Positions 1 through 7,862 of a stretch of DNA of 15,785 bases are shown piece after piece. A program made the position numbers and the translations under genes. A model generated the notes under the pieces. That model was not told where the DNA came from, made no database searches, and saw only the letters and a list, made by a program, of their open reading frames with translations. Each line of letters starts with the position of its first letter. Position 1 is the first letter of the stretch. This DNA is from an uncultured Phycisphaerales bacterium (GTDB lineage: Bacteria; Planctomycetota; Phycisphaerae; WQYP01), in the NCBI GenBank assembly GCA_903868035.1, contig CAIPTQ010000087.1, positions 1-15,785 on the forward strand. The letters run 5' to 3'.

Positions 1-3000
1 ACGCCATTCCCCTGCGTCATATTGAACGTACCCGTCCCCGCCAGGGTCAGCGTGTTGGCCGTCAGCGAACCGCCGCTCTGCGTCACGCCCGCGCCCGTCA
101 GTGCGAGCGCATTGGTCCCCGCGTTCACCACCCCGGTGAGCGTCAGCAGGTTCACGCCCGTATTCAGCGTCAAGCCATTGTTCGCCGTCGACAACGCCCC
201 CACCGACAGGGCGCTGGCGTCCGTAAAGCTCACCGCACCGGTCACCGCCCCCGTCAACGTCCCCACGCCATTCCCCTGCGTCATATTGAACGTACCCGTC
301 CCCGCCAGGGTCAGCGTGTTGGCCGTCAACGAGCCGCCCGCCTGGTTCACGCCTGCGCCCGTCAGCGTTATAAAGCTCGATGAACTCACCGCCGCGTTAA
401 GCGCCACCGCGCCCGTCGCGTTGATCGCCACGCCCGCGCCCGTCACCGCGAAGTTGTTCGTGAACGTCGAACTCGTCGCGCTCACCAGACCCGTACCCGT
501 CACCGCCGCCCCCAACAATACCGCCGACGCCGTCCCGCCATTGAGCGCAATCGTGGTGCCGTTGATGGGCGCTGAGGTATTAATACCCAAGCCAGCGATG
601 CTCACAAAACCTGTCGAACTAATGCCACCGCCAATCGTGACCAATCCGGTATGCGCCAGCGCAACCCCGTGAGCCCCGATCATGCCAGAACTGCTGAAGC
701 TGCTCCCTTGGCTGGAGAGTGATCCGCCCAGTGAGACCCCCGCGAGTTGGACCGCCGCATTGCCGCCCGTGTCCGTGGCGATCAACACCAAGTTCCCCAT
801 CGTGCCCCCCAATGTGCCCGCGGCACCGACGTTGCCGAGTGTAATCGACCCCGCCCCGCCGCCGCCGGAAGTCGTATCGATCTTCAGACTCGTCGTCCCG
901 GCACCGCTGGCGTCGACTGGCACACCCGAAGCATTGAATGTGCCGGCGTTGGTGGAAACAGTGATGGTTCCCCCGGGCTGGTCGACGTAAACGTGACCCG
1001 CGTTGCTCAGGTCAATCGGCCCGATCGTGTTGATATTGGAAGTGATGGTGAAGGAGTTGCTCGACACAAAAAGACCGCCCGGCTGCGAGGCGCCAACGAC
1101 GCCGGTCAGGCTGACGTTGCCGTTGGTTCCGTTCTTGGCCTGCAGATTCAATGTGTCGAAAAGGAAAAGGGTGGCGTCCAGGGCGCCGATGATCGTAATA
1201 TTGCCCGCCACGCCGCCCGTCCCGACGCTGTTCAAGGTGGTCGATTCGCCGCCATTGCCGTTAAGCAACACGTCGGTCGCACGCAATGTGATATCGCCGC
1301 CCCCTGAACTCACGGCATTATTGCCGCCCAAGGTGATCGTCCCCAACGCGCCGCCACCGCCCATCGTCGTGTCGCCGGCGGTGATCGCTATCGCGCCCCC
1401 GCCGGTCGACTTTACGGCGGCATAGTTCGTTGCGTCGGTAACCTGTATCACCACGTCCCCGCCCGCCTGCAGGGTGATCGACCCCGTATTCGTCTGGATT
1501 CCACCCACACCCGCCCCCGTGCTCAACAGCGTGATGGTCCCGCCGGCTTTCAGCGTCACCGGCTGGCTGCCGGTGACAATCTTTACGCCTGAGGCCAGTT
1601 GGATATTGCCATATGATGCCGCCAGCGATGGCGCATTCAGGGTGAACGCCGTCATGGACGGAAATGCCGTGAAATCCAGCGAATCATTGACGAAAATATT
1701 GCCATCCGTCGTCGTCAGAACCACGGCGCCGATCAGTCCCTGTAACGCCCCGGGCGAAAATCTGAAATTCTGGTTGCTGCCCGACGTGTTGAAGATCGGG
1801 GTCAACACCCCGTCATCCGTGCCTGCGGCCTGGATGGTAATCGTGCCCGGGTCCAGTAGAATCGTCCCCGCCGTTCCATACGGCGCGCTCACATCCACCC
1901 GCCCCGTGAACCCCAGATTCTGCTTGCCCGACACTTCCACAAACCCGCCGTTCCCCGCCAACGCCCCGCCCCGCGCATAAATCGTCCCCGCAAAAATCGT
2001 CGCCGCATCCGACCACACCGCCACCTGCCCGCCGTCCCCGCTCGTCAACGCATCCGCCTTGATCACCGCATCCGCGCCCACCACCGTCACGCTCGACGCC
2101 GGCGTGCCCGCCGCGCCGTGGAAATCCCCGCCGATCCTGATCGTCCCGCCGCCCGTCGCCCCCGACGCGTCCACCGTCCCGCTAAACACGCCCACCTTGT
2201 CCCCCAGAATCTCCACCGTCCCGCCCTTGCCCTGCGCATTGCGCGCGTCAATCGTCCCTTCGTTGACCGCAGTGTTCGCCCCCGCCCGCAGCGCAATCGA
2301 CGACCCTTTGAGCGTCCCGTTGTTGTAGATGCCCGCCGCATACAGGTCGCCGGCGCCCATCGACAGCGCTCCGCCGCCCGCGTCAACCGTGCCCGAATTG
2401 CTCACCCCGGTCCCGTCCTTCACCGCGCTCTGGTCCGAGCTCACCTTCACCAGCACCGACGTCTTGCCCGTCGGCGATTCGCTCTCGCCGATGTACACGT
2501 CCTTGCCCGCCGTCATCGTCACGATGCCGTCGCCCGTGGTCACGATCTGCCCGAAGTTCGCCACGCTCCCGCCCACCAGGTGAATCTCGCTCGCCTGGAT
2601 CACGCCCATATTGCGCACCGCCCCCGTGTTGTCCGTGAACTGGTTGATCCCCGCCATGAAGTTGGCGTCGCTGATGTGCCCCGCCGCCGCGTACAACTGC
2701 CCCACATTGACCACCGACCCGTTCCCGAACATCACCCCCGCCGGATTCACCAGGTACACCCGCCCGTTGGAATACAGAATCCCGTCGATCACCGACGGCT
2801 CCGGACCCTGGATGCGGTTGAGCACCCGGCTGGCGGCGTTGGGCTGCAAAAATTGCAGCGTCTCGCCCGCGCCCACGCTCAGACGCTGGTAGTTGATGAT
2901 CGTGTTCTGGGTGGCCGTGCGGATGGTCATGACGTTCCCGGCCTGCGTCACCGACGCCGCTCCGGCCGCCACGTTGTTGACCTGCACGCCCCCGGCGCTC

Positions 3001-3110
3001 CAGGCCGCCGGCGTGCTCGCCGCCACCGCCACCATCACCGCGCCCTGCAGCATCCGTCGCGCCCATCCGCCGTTCCGGTTGCCGCCCTTGGTTCCACGAT
3101 TCAGCGTCAT
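1..3110 (-). CDS. Filamentous-haemagglutinin-like TpsA exoprotein (3' end outside window)
   Basis: This reading frame has no stop from the ATG at 3110 to the window edge (about 1,036 residues), so the C-terminus is not seen. The start is supported by AGGAGT four bases upstream (3115-3120). Residues 1-39 form a signal peptide (cationic N-terminus, hydrophobic core, AWSA cleavage site). Residues about 42-160 match the TPS/haemagglutinin activity domain that directs export through a TpsB partner: VLNRI, VIDGILYSNGRVYLVNP and NPAGVMFG (122-129) are its hallmarks. Near residues 360-425 are the GGFVEVSG and GTILLDPG motifs common after this domain in such exoproteins. The rest is Gly/Ser/Thr/Ala-rich and looks like beta-helix, with a near-exact 88-residue repeat at the visible C-terminal end. 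The transporter gene lies 110 bases upstream on the same strand. It is probably a secreted adhesin or surface fibre; the target is unknown. Confidence 0.88.
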   Translation of the reverse strand, partial: MTLNRGTKGGNRNGGWARRMLQGAVMVAVAASTPAAWSAGGVQVNNVAAGAASVTQAGNVMTIRTATQNTIINYQRLSVGAGETLQFLQPNAASRVLNRIQGPEPSVIDGILYSNGRVYLVNPAGVMFGNGSVVNVGQLYAAAGHISDANFMAGINQFTDNTGAVRNMGVIQASEIHLVGGSVANFGQIVTTGDGIVTMTAGKDVYIGESESPTGKTSVLVKVSSDQSAVKDGTGVSNSGTVDAGGGALSMGAGDLYAAGIYNNGTLKGSSIALRAGANTAVNEGTIDARNAQGKGGTVEILGDKVGVFSGTVDASGATGGGTIRIGGDFHGAAGTPASSVTVVGADAVIKADALTSGDGGQVAVWSDAATIFAGTIYARGGALAGNGGFVEVSGKQNLGFTGRVDVSAPYGTAGTILLDPGTITIQAAGTDDGVLTPIFNTSGSNQNFRFSPGALQGLIGAVVLTTTDGNIFVNDSLDFTAFPSMTAFTLNAPSLAASYGNIQLASGVKIVTGSQPVTLKAGGTITLLSTGAGVGGIQTNTGSITLQAGGDVVIQVTDATNYAAVKSTGGGAIAITAGDTTMGGGGALGTITLGGNNAVSSGGGDITLRATDVLLNGNGGESTTLNSVGTGGVAGNITIIGALDATLFLFDTLNLQAKNGTNGNVSLTGVVGASQPGGLFVSSNSFTITSNINTIGPIDLSNAGHVYVDQPGGTITVSTNAGTFNASGVPVDASGAGTTSLKIDTTSGGGGAGSITLGNVGAAGTLGGTMGNLVLIATDTGGNAAVQLAGVSLGGSLSSQGSSFSSSGMIGAHGVALAHTGLVTIGGGISSTGFVSIAGLGINTSAPINGTTIALNGGTASAVLLGAAVTGTGLVSATSSTFTNNFAVTGAGVAINATGAVALNAAVSSSSFITLTGAGVNQAGGSLTANTLTLAGTGTFNMTQGNGVGTLTGAVTGAVSFTDASALSVGALSTANNGLTLNTGVNLLTLTGVVNAGTNALALTGAGVTQSGGSLTANTLTLAGTGTFNMTQGNG
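3..355 (-). repeat. 88-residue tandem repeat (264-bp period) in the TpsA gene
   Basis: Bases 1-64 recur identically at 265-328, an offset of 264 bp that keeps the reading frame. Similarity continues more weakly beyond the identical core (about 1-100 against 265-364). Each copy encodes a Gly/Thr/Leu-rich segment containing FNMTQGNGVGTLTGAV. The first copy runs off the window edge, so the copy number is unknown. The high DNA identity suggests recent duplication or gene conversion. Confidence 0.85.
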
Positions 3111-3183
3111 AACAACTCCTTTATCTGCCCGCCCCGATTTGGCTCAAAATCTTCGCTTCCATCTGTCAACGCAACTGTTCGTT

Positions 3184-3218
3184 CGTCACTGACCACTGGC
3201 CACTGGCCACGGACCACT
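3184..3218. repeat. Heptameric tandem repeat between tpsB-like and tpsA-like genes
   Basis: Five consecutive 7-bp units of the form (G)NCCACT: CGTCACT, GACCACT, GGCCACT, GGCCACG, GACCACT. The array ends 3 bases from the TpsB stop codon, inside the 110-bp gap between the two genes. I recall similar CCACTG/CAGTGG heptad strings in planctomycete intergenic DNA, but that is memory and has not been searched. Function unknown. Confidence 0.75.
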
Positions 3219-3220
3219 GC

Positions 3221-5449
3221 TCAATACAAAATCGTCGCCGTGAAATGCACCCGGCTCGAATCCGGGCCCGTGCGGACCCCCAGATCCTGGATTCCGTTCA
3301 ATGGTATGCCCCAGTCCACACGGAAATTGAAATTCTGCTTGATCTGCAGTTCCATCCCCACGCCCGTACCCCACAGCGTCCGGTTGCTCTCATAGCCCTG
3401 CCGCGCCGAGATGTCCACCTGCCCCACATCCGTGAACGCCCGGAATATCAGGTCCCAGTCCGGGCGGCCGTACGCCGTCTGCGGCGAATAGCGGAAACTC
3501 TTATCCCACAAGAAGGGCGTCTTCGTCGGATCGTTCTGCACCGGGAAAATCCGCGGCACATGGAACCGGTACTCCGCCGTCGCGATGATCGTCGAGTCCC
3601 CCGCCACGATGGACTCCGGATAACCACGCACCGAGAACAACCCGCCCGCCACCGTCTGCCCCTGCGGGAACAGCCGGTTGTCAAACGCGTATTGCCCGCG
3701 CATCCCGAAATACAGTTCGTGGGCCAGCGTGCTCTTGCCGGTGGCGAAATTCTGGGCGTCCAGCAGCGGCTCGAGGAAAAAGCTGTGCGAGAAATTGTAC
3801 TGCAACACCACCGGATCCCGCGTCGGCATGAACGTCCCCAGACCCTCCAGGTTCGTTATGTCCGTCCCCGTGATGAACCCGATCACCTTCACATCGCCCA
3901 GCGTCGTCGCCAGGTCCGTCGCCCGTTCCAGCCGCAAGCCCAGGTACGGCTCGACGAACAACCCCAATCCCTGCCCCGAGGCGCCGGTCGTCTGCGATTC
4001 CTCAACCTTGATCCCCCCAATGGCGTCCAGGAACAACTCCCGATGCTGGAAAAAGTTCATCGTCAGTTCGTTCCCCACCGCCCAGGCCGTCCCCGTGAAA
4101 TTCAACTTGTTCTGCCCCACGTCCGAGGCCGTGTATTCGCTCCAGGAACCGTATACCCGGTAGCGCACCCGCTCCAGGTTCATGAACGGCAGCTCATACG
4201 CGCCCTGGATCGCATGCGACTTGCTGAAATCCGCCGTCATGTAATCCAGCGACAGCACGTCGTCATGCCCCGTCAATTCGTTGTTCACGTACCCAAACCG
4301 TTCCCGGATGTCCGCCGTCTGCGCGGTTCCCGTGTTGGACACCTGCGCAAAGGCGTACCACGCCCGGTTCTCCGACACCAGGTAATCCAGGTTCAACTCC
4401 CCCGCATTGCCCGTCCCGGATATCGCCACATCCACGCGCCGGCCCGGGAACCGGTTCAACCGCAGCACGTAATCGTCCAGCAAGTCCTTCCGTAAAAGAT
4501 CGTTCCGCTCCGCCGCCCCGGCCGCCGCCGGCTGCAACGGCGAGTGTTCCCGTATGAATTGCTGCGATGGATTATCCACCCGTTTGTCGGTCACCGCGTC
4601 GCTCATCGCCACCGTGCGCACCGTCTTGACCACGCTCGTGACGATCTGGAAATTCATGCTCGTGCGCCCCGAACGGATATCCTTGTCCTTGGTGTCGATG
4701 TCCGCCGGATCCACCACCACAAACACCCCGATGATCCCCCGCGAATTCAGCTCCGCAATCAAATGGTTGTAGATCGCCTTCACGCCGCTTTGGGATATCT
4801 TCTGCACGCCGCTCTTGCCAATGTCGCCCAGTTTGATCGATGCCGACGGCACGCCGGGACGCCAGGCGACATATCTGCCCTCCACCACTCCCAAGGTGAT
4901 CGTCGAATCCAGCATCTCGCCCACGGTCGGCAAGGACGGATGTGGATATGGATATTCCAACAATACCGCCGTGAGCGGAAATGACGCGCCATCATCCACC
5001 GCCACTGGTTGCGCCGCAGGCACCGCGCCTGGCGTTGGGGCCGCGGCCGCGGGTGCCGCCCCCGCCCCCGCCGTGGGTGTCGCGGGTTTCGTTGCGGCCG
5101 TCGGCACTGCCGCCGGTGCCGCCGGTGTCGCCGCCGTCGGCACGCCCGGACGCGTTGTAACGTCCACCGGCACCACCCCTTGCGTCGCCGCCGCGGGCGC
5201 CGCCACCGGCACTAAACCCCCGGCCCCTCCCGCCGCGGGTGCCGCCGGAATCGCGCTGCGCGCGGGCGTCGGCGCCGCCGCCGCCGGTGCCGCCCGGCCC
5301 GGACCCGTCACGTTTACTGGGTCGATCGCCTGGCTCTGCCCCCACCCGGCACGTACGCCTGCCAGCAGCCCCAGCGCCAGCAGGGCCGCCGTGTACACGC
5401 CTCGCGCTCCGATTCGACGCCCTGGGCCTGACAATTTGCATTCTTTCAT
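3221..5449 (-). CDS. TpsB-type outer-membrane transporter (FhaC/ShlB-like) with long Ala/Pro linker
   Basis: A 742-residue protein starting at ATG 5449. The frame stays open to a GTG at 5503, but the ATG gives a clean signal peptide (residues 1 to about 38, VYTAALLALGLLAGV core) and has AGGT-type bases upstream. Residues about 40-155 are Ala/Pro/Thr/Val-rich and low-complexity. Residues about 155-265 resemble a POTRA domain (FPLTAVLLEYPYPHP to IIGVFVVVDP). From about 320 to the end the alternating aromatic pattern fits a beta-barrel, with the Omp85/TpsB loop motif VRGY at 607-610 and the typical last strands (GTGVGMELQ, FRVDWGIPL, terminal ILY). TpsB proteins bind the TPS domain of their partner in the periplasm and export it across the outer membrane. 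The partner gene is immediately downstream. Family members are usually near 550-600 residues; the excess here is mostly the linker. Confidence 0.85.
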   Translation of the reverse strand: MKECKLSGPGRRIGARGVYTAALLALGLLAGVRAGWGQSQAIDPVNVTGPGRAAPAAAAPTPARSAIPAAPAAGGAGGLVPVAAPAAATQGVVPVDVTTRPGVPTAATPAAPAAVPTAATKPATPTAGAGAAPAAAAPTPGAVPAAQPVAVDDGASFPLTAVLLEYPYPHPSLPTVGEMLDSTITLGVVEGRYVAWRPGVPSASIKLGDIGKSGVQKISQSGVKAIYNHLIAELNSRGIIGVFVVVDPADIDTKDKDIRSGRTSMNFQIVTSVVKTVRTVAMSDAVTDKRVDNPSQQFIREHSPLQPAAAGAAERNDLLRKDLLDDYVLRLNRFPGRRVDVAISGTGNAGELNLDYLVSENRAWYAFAQVSNTGTAQTADIRERFGYVNNELTGHDDVLSLDYMTADFSKSHAIQGAYELPFMNLERVRYRVYGSWSEYTASDVGQNKLNFTGTAWAVGNELTMNFFQHRELFLDAIGGIKVEESQTTGASGQGLGLFVEPYLGLRLERATDLATTLGDVKVIGFITGTDITNLEGLGTFMPTRDPVVLQYNFSHSFFLEPLLDAQNFATGKSTLAHELYFGMRGQYAFDNRLFPQGQTVAGGLFSVRGYPESIVAGDSTIIATAEYRFHVPRIFPVQNDPTKTPFLWDKSFRYSPQTAYGRPDWDLIFRAFTDVGQVDISARQGYESNRTLWGTGVGMELQIKQNFNFRVDWGIPLNGIQDLGVRTGPDSSRVHFTATILY

Positions 5450-5519
5450 CGAACGACCTACCTTCCAGTGCGCATGGTTACTTATTGATATCTTGCTGCC
5501 CACCTGGGTTGAGTTGTCA

Positions 5520-5551
5520 GTTATCGGCGCGGAGTGTGCATTTCCGATAAC
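5520..5551. promoter_or_regulatory. 8-bp inverted repeat upstream of the TPS genes
   Basis: GTTATCGG (5520-5527) and CCGATAAC (5544-5551) are perfect inverted copies separated by 16 bases. The dyad lies about 70-100 bases upstream of the TpsB start, on the side where its promoter or leader must be. It could be an operator or a leader hairpin. No T-tract follows on either strand, so it is not a typical intrinsic terminator. Confidence 0.45.
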
Positions 5552-5570
5552 CCTGGTCCACAGCTTGAAC

Positions 5571-5587
5571 GGCCACAGTGGCCTGTG
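5571..5587. promoter_or_regulatory. Palindrome GGCCACAGTGGCC in the divergent intergenic region
   Basis: GGCCAC-A-GTGGCC (5571-5583) is a perfect 6+1+6 dyad overlapping a second hairpin, CACAG-TGGC-CTGTG (5574-5587). It lies in the 454-bp non-coding stretch 5450-5903 between the leftward TPS genes and the rightward membrane-protein gene. The rest of that stretch holds the 5520-5551 dyad, an AT-richer segment (about 5605-5700) and the -10-like box near 5880. I see no gene in it; the 72-codon frame on the minus strand at 5861-5643 lacks support. Confidence 0.35.
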
Positions 5588-5878
5588 CGAACTACCTACC
5601 GGCGGATATTTTTCAATCCTCGAAAATTCCTATTAGCGTAATCTATGGTGTGTTACCCGAACCTCCCCGCCATGTCAACATAAAAATCCCGGTTATCAGA
5701 CCAATAACACGGTGCAATTGCGGGTGCAAAATGGCTTGTTTCCCCACACCGCACACTATCCGTATGCGGCTTTCCCCGCGCGGCCCGTGGTTGTTGAGCG
5801 CGCTAGTGCGCAATAATGAGCGCATTTCTCTCCCATCCCATGAAAAATTTGAACCAAACACGCCCCTGTGGCGTCATA

Positions 5879-5884
5879 TATAAT
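5879..5884 (+). promoter_or_regulatory. Putative -10 box (TATAAT) for the membrane-protein gene
   Basis: A perfect TATAAT sits 20 bases before the ATG at 5904. The best -35-like match, TTGAAC at 5849-5854, is 24 bases away, which is too far for a standard sigma-70 promoter. If used, transcription would start near 5891 and leave a leader of only about 12 bases. The assignment is tentative. Confidence 0.35.
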
Positions 5885-5891
5885 GTCTTCC

Positions 5892-5904
5892 TAGGAGCCT
5901 CCTA
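5892..5904 (+). promoter_or_regulatory. Palindrome spanning the Shine-Dalgarno sequence
   Basis: TAGGAG-C-CTCCTA is a perfect 6+1+6 dyad. It contains the ribosome binding site AGGAG (5893-5897) and ends on the A of the start codon at 5904. In RNA it could fold as a 4-5 bp stem hiding the binding site; in DNA it could be a protein-binding dyad. It may also be chance. Confidence 0.3.
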
Positions 5905-7832
5905 TGTCCGCCCCCACACCCATGGAACACGGCGTGATCGTCCACTGCCTCGCTGGCATCCGCCGCCGCTTGTGGAGCGTCCGCCTGGTGGAAAGATGCA
6001 TTCTCGCTATTCAATGGGGGGCAATTATCGGGCTGTGCTTGGGCGGCAACCGGCTTCTCCGCGAGCCGCTCCCTTGGGAGAACTTCCCGTGGACATCCCT
6101 CCTGCTGGCCCTCCTCCCGCTGATCGCCGCCGGATGGCTCTTCCGGGCGGCAAAGAGGTTCCAATCCTTGGGTTTGTCTGTGATGTTAATTCATATAACA
6201 GCAGGACTTACAGCTTTTCTATCGGTGGCGATGCTGGTACTGGTTCTTGCGCCACTAGGCAAAGTCATTCCCGTCTGGTGCGTGCCCACCGCCACAATTA
6301 TCGCTTTTGTGTCGATAGCCGCCGCCACCGTTCGCATGATCGACAACCACTCCGCAGCCATCTATGTGGACCAGCAAGTTGGACTTCACGAACGCGTTTC
6401 AACGGCACTGGAAATGCTGGAAACCTCTGCCAAATCACCACTTGAGAACGTTTTCCGCGCCCCCGTCATCGCCTCGGCCCTCGCTGCCTGCCAGCAGGTT
6501 CGCACCGCCAAAGTCGGCTACCACCGGCTGGATTCCAGAATATACGCATTGGCGGCGCTGGTGGCCATTGCCGCGGCAAGCCTCACACTCATTCCGCCCA
6601 TGCCAGCACGGGCGATTAGCGTGCGCAAGCCTTCCACTATTATTGTGAAACAATCCAAAGATTTACGCGAAGTGCTAAAAGAACTCGAAGACAAGAAGCT
6701 GCCCAACGATAAAATCACACAAGAACAGTTAAAACCTTTGCAAAATGCCATCACCCAGCTACAAAACGGGAATATGAGCCAAATCGAAAGCAACGCAATC
6801 CTGAATGAAGCCAAGGAACAGATGAAACGCGAACAGGAGGCGATGGCCGCCTCGGACAAGGTTCAGGACATGCTGCGGCAGATGGGGCAGACGCAGGATT
6901 TGGCCAAAGCCGCCGAAGCCGTGAAAGGCTCGCAAATGCAGCAGGCGAAAGGGGATGCAGCGGCGGCTGAGCAGCAAAAATCGGCGGACCAAGCCCTTAA
7001 AAATGCCGCCGAAACGCTGGCCAACAGGATGAAATCCGGCCAAATGTCGGATGCCGAAAAACAGGATTTGGCCAACCAGCTCCAGAAAGCGGCGGACAAA
7101 GCCGCGGCCGATCCGCAACTGCAAAAGGATTTACAGAACGCCGCCGATGCCGCCAAGAGCGGCGATGCCAACCAACTTTCCCAAAGCATGCAGTCGGCCG
7201 GCCAGCGCATGGGCCAGCAGTCCGCCGGCAGCCAAATGTCGCAACAAGCCGTGAAACAGGCCATGTCCGAAATCGACAAAATGCAAAACGGCGCCCAGGG
7301 CAGCCAGTCCACGATGGCCCAGAACGGCAACCAGGGAAATCAAGGCGATCAGGGCGGGAAACCAGGTGATAACCAGGGACAAAACCAGAACGGCAGCGCC
7401 CAGGCCAGCAATGGCTCGGGCAAGCAACCCGGCCCGGACGGGTCGAACAGCGCTTCCCCCGGTCCCGGCCCGATGAACGGCCAGGAAGGCTCCAACGGCT
7501 CGACCATGCTCGAAGGCCGCAGCGGACCGGGCGACCAAAAGGAAGGCCCCACCGGCACGGTGAAAACCTTCGTGCGCCTCTACGACGCCAATGCCACCGA
7601 CACCAACGGCACCCAGCAAAAAGTCGGCAGCTTCATCAACCCGATCCACCCGGCCAGCGGCACCATGGACGTCATGGGCACCGCCGACGAAAAGGACTCG
7701 CAGATCAAAACGTATGCGGATGTCCTCCCCGAGGCCCGCAAACAGGCCATCGACGAACTCACGCGCCAGGAATATCCGCCGCAGTATCAGGACATGGTGC
7801 GGGAGTTTTACAACGACACGCCCAGAAAGTAG
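5904..7832 (+). CDS. Multi-TM, coiled-coil, Gln/Asn/Gly-rich membrane protein (DUF4175-like style)
   Basis: A 642-residue protein with AGGAG six bases before the ATG. Hydrophobic segments lie near residues 31-50, 63-82, 90-116, 122-141 and 212-231. Between the last two is a soluble stretch with the motif DQQVGLHERVSTALEM (156-171), a pattern I associate with DUF4175-like membrane proteins found near MoxR/Bat-type genes. Residues about 250-470 are a long Ala/Gln/Lys-rich helical region likely to form coiled coils. Residues about 480-550 are Gln/Asn/Gly/Pro/Ser-rich and probably disordered. The C-terminus ends YPPQYQDMVREFYND, resembling the closing motif of the same family. The function is not established; an envelope scaffold is a guess. 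It is probably co-transcribed with the next gene, 30 bases downstream. No MoxR ATPase or VWA-domain gene is in the window. Confidence 0.8.
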   Translation: MSAPTPMEHGVIVHCLAGIRRRLWSVRLVERCILAIQWGAIIGLCLGGNRLLREPLPWENFPWTSLLLALLPLIAAGWLFRAAKRFQSLGLSVMLIHITAGLTAFLSVAMLVLVLAPLGKVIPVWCVPTATIIAFVSIAAATVRMIDNHSAAIYVDQQVGLHERVSTALEMLETSAKSPLENVFRAPVIASALAACQQVRTAKVGYHRLDSRIYALAALVAIAAASLTLIPPMPARAISVRKPSTIIVKQSKDLREVLKELEDKKLPNDKITQEQLKPLQNAITQLQNGNMSQIESNAILNEAKEQMKREQEAMAASDKVQDMLRQMGQTQDLAKAAEAVKGSQMQQAKGDAAAAEQQKSADQALKNAAETLANRMKSGQMSDAEKQDLANQLQKAADKAAADPQLQKDLQNAADAAKSGDANQLSQSMQSAGQRMGQQSAGSQMSQQAVKQAMSEIDKMQNGAQGSQSTMAQNGNQGNQGDQGGKPGDNQGQNQNGSAQASNGSGKQPGPDGSNSASPGPGPMNGQEGSNGSTMLEGRSGPGDQKEGPTGTVKTFVRLYDANATDTNGTQQKVGSFINPIHPASGTMDVMGTADEKDSQIKTYADVLPEARKQAIDELTRQEYPPQYQDMVREFYNDTPRK

Positions 7833-7862
7833 ATTGGCCCGTGCCGCCTATTGGGAAATTCC

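Noticed and set aside
1..368. Repeats at the left edge as a CRISPR array
   Set aside because: The 264-bp period is in frame with a protein and contains coding repeats, not short direct repeats with unique spacers.
3164..3169. TTGACA on the minus strand as a -35 box for an internal TpsA promoter
   Set aside because: No acceptable -10 hexamer lies 16-18 bases downstream; the perfect hexamer alone is not enough.
2118..3395. 425-codon plus-strand frame over the TpsA and TpsB genes
   Set aside because: It is Arg/His/Pro-rich, typical of an antisense frame in GC-rich DNA, and lies across two well-supported minus-strand genes and their gap.
3245..4495. 416-codon plus-strand frame inside the TpsB gene
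   Set aside because: Composition is dominated by Arg, His, Pro and Gln with no domain or ribosome binding site; the opposite strand encodes a clear TpsB barrel.
4815..5636. 273-codon plus-strand Ala/Gly-rich frame
   Set aside because: It is the mirror of the GCC/GGC-rich linker of the TpsB gene; low complexity explains the absence of stops.
5643..5861. 72-codon minus-strand frame in the intergenic region
   Set aside because: No ribosome binding site, no recognisable domain, and no family resemblance.
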